From NCBI GenBank assembly GCA_910589305.1, contig CAJUTV010000012.1, forward strand, positions 44,538 to 108,537: a DNA stretch of 64,000 nt, read 5' to 3'. The translations under genes were made by a program, and so were the position numbers. Positions 63,084 through 64,000 of the stretch are shown in pieces (positions within the stretch are counted from its first letter, which is position 1; each line of letters opens with the position of its first letter). The notes under the pieces were generated by a model, which saw only the letters and a program-made list of their open reading frames with translations, was not told where the DNA came from and did not search any database. Source of the stretch: an uncultured Lachnospira sp. Its GTDB lineage: Bacteria; Bacillota; Clostridia; Lachnospirales; Lachnospiraceae.

Positions 63084-63851
63084 TCAATGTAAAAATCCTG
63101 TCAATGGGTCTGAAGCGCTTCCTCCTCTTGCTAAAACTCTTCCCATTCCTGTTATATAGGCTGTTCTTCCAGCCTCAATCGCTTGTCTAAAGGCACCTGC
63201 CATAGCAGGTATATCTCCTGCTGTTGCAATCGCTGTATTTGCCATAACCGCCGAAGCTCCCATCTCCATAGCCTCACAGGCTTGCGATGGTCTTCCTATC
63301 CCTGCATCTACAATAATTGGAAGGTCTATTTCATCGACAAGTATTTGTATAAAATCCTTTGTTGCAAGTCCCTTATTAGAGCCAATAGGCGCACCCAAAG
63401 GCATAACACAGGCAGCGCCTGCATTCTGTAAAGCTCGTGCGACATTTAAATCTGGAAACATATAAGGCATAACTACAAATCCCTCTTTTGCTAATATTTC
63501 CGTTGCTTTAATTGTCTCATAATTATCTGGAAGCAAATATTTGGAATCATTCATAATTTCCACTTTAACAAAAGTACCACACCCCATCTCTTTTGCAAGA
63601 TGTGCAATTCTTACAGCTTCCTCAGCATTTCTAGCTCCAGACGTATTAGGCAGCAAGGTCACATTTTCTGGTATAAAATCAAGAATATTCTCACTTTTTC
63701 CAGTATTGGCACGTCTTAATGCCAATGTTATAATCTGTGCACCGCCCTGCTTGACTGCCGCTTTAATCAAATCTAAATTGTATTTGCCTGAACCCAGTAT
63801 AAAACGGGAAGTAAATTCATGTCCACCTAAAATAAATGTATCTTTTTGCAT
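63084..63851 (-). CDS. thiG: Thiazole synthase ThiG
   Basis: The 255-residue enzyme starts 'FILGGHEFTSRFILGSGKY', has 'LPNTSGARNAEEAVRIA', 'TFVKVEIMND' with the Schiff-base Lys (about 97), and 'PIIVDAGIGRPSQA' and 'NTAIATAGD'. It condenses 1-deoxyxylulose-5-phosphate with dehydroglycine and ThiS thiocarboxylate. The start at 63851 is set by the family B Shine-Dalgarno; a frame to 63863 would start within it. thiS and thiF are not in the window and may lie beyond 64000. Confidence 0.96.
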   Translation of the reverse strand: MQKDTFILGGHEFTSRFILGSGKYNLDLIKAAVKQGGAQIITLALRRANTGKSENILDFIPENVTLLPNTSGARNAEEAVRIAHLAKEMGCGTFVKVEIMNDSKYLLPDNYETIKATEILAKEGFVVMPYMFPDLNVARALQNAGAACVMPLGAPIGSNKGLATKDFIQILVDEIDLPIIVDAGIGRPSQACEAMEMGASAVMANTAIATAGDIPAMAGAFRQAIEAGRTAYITGMGRVLARGGSASDPLTGFLH

Positions 63852-63857
63852 TTTTAG

Positions 63858-63936
63858 CCTCATTTCTGCACTGCTCTTTGTTAAAAAAAACCTTTCTTAC
63901 AAGTTTGTGGCAAGCAGCGCATAAACACAAATCTTG
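63858..63936 (-). promoter_or_regulatory. Family B leader element before thiG
   Basis: P1: CAAGATTTGTG (63936-63926) with CACAAACTTG (63909-63900), one bulged A. P2: loop TGCGCTGCT (63921-63913) with AGCAGTGCA (63875-63867), 9 bp with one G-U. AATGAGG (63864-63858) follows two bases later. No part resembles a TPP riboswitch. Confidence 0.75.
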
Positions 63937-63947
63937 TGATTAAAAAG

Positions 63948-64000
63948 TTAAGCGGATATTCGCAATCCGCTATGCTACTTGCTCATAACCTCATAGCTAC
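63948..64000 (+). repeat. Family A repeat, cut by window end
   Basis: TTAAGCGGATATTCGCAATC and the following CGCTATGCTACTTGCTCATAACCTC... match the first 53 bp of the full copies; the rest lies outside. It is directly upstream of the family B leader of thiG. Confidence 0.85.

Noticed and set aside
63852..64000. TPP riboswitch expected before thiG
   Set aside because: None of the conserved TPP aptamer sequences are present in the visible 150 bp; it may lie upstream of thiS outside the window.

Overview
The window is AT-rich (by eye about one third G+C) chromosomal DNA of a Gram-positive anaerobe. Family content points to the Lachnospiraceae, possibly a pectin-using, motile genus such as Lachnospira: PL10-type pectate lyases, a dockerin protein, a DUF6033 protein, a FeoA-FeoB fusion, C_GCAxxG_C_C, LCP and Wzx families, strong AGGAGG ribosome binding sites and sortase-type SPQTG anchoring. 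Genus is inference. No rRNA, tRNA, CRISPR array or prophage was found.

Layout. 1-3.6 kb: a TetR-controlled operon (SCP2 protein, alpha/beta hydrolase, condensation-like acyltransferase). 3.6-8 kb: a c-di-GMP phosphodiesterase with an unusual N-terminal domain, two small genes of unknown function and a secreted dockerin-flavodoxin protein. 8.4-12.3 kb: two secreted PL10 pectate-lyase proteins, one wall-anchored. 12.6-17.7 kb: a cluster of poorly described proteins, one resembling the FliD C-terminus and one pair behind a good sigma-28-type promoter. 18-22 kb: a complete ECF vitamin-type importer plus methyltransferase. 22-29.6 kb: an SDR, two tandem type I toxin-antitoxin loci, two Gfo/Idh/MocA dehydrogenases, a TrpB2-like enzyme and a FecCD/FecE import pair. 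29.8-38 kb: cell-surface genes (Wzx flippase, LCP ligase, duplicated lipoproteins) and an HscC-like Hsp70 with a membrane J-protein. 38-43.3 kb: an ABC-2 exporter divergent from a NarL-type two-component system. 43.4-55.2 kb: SirC, a metal/tetrapyrrole binding lipoprotein, an SGNH hydrolase, aminopeptidase P, a heterodimeric ABC exporter, lactate dehydrogenase and an acyl-ACP thioesterase. 55.3-56 kb: an intact IS200/IS605-type element. 56-64 kb: bioY with a BirA operator, a leader-like secreted protein candidate, feoAB, murI, thiH and thiG.

Two dispersed repeat families run through the window. Family A (about 140-160 bp, several hairpins, TTAA at the left edge) lies between genes in full, internally deleted and decayed copies. 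Family B lies directly upstream of start codons. Its conserved stem (P1) has a loop that can pair (P2) with bases ending beside the Shine-Dalgarno sequence, an H-type pseudoknot geometry. Both helices vary in a compensatory way between copies. Five clear copies and one decayed copy precede thiG, feoAB, the trpB2-like gene, two cluster genes and the J-protein gene. This is the strongest candidate here for an undescribed system.

Start codons were re-chosen wherever a strong ribosome binding site favoured a downstream ATG. Family assignments rest on motifs read by eye; no database search was run.
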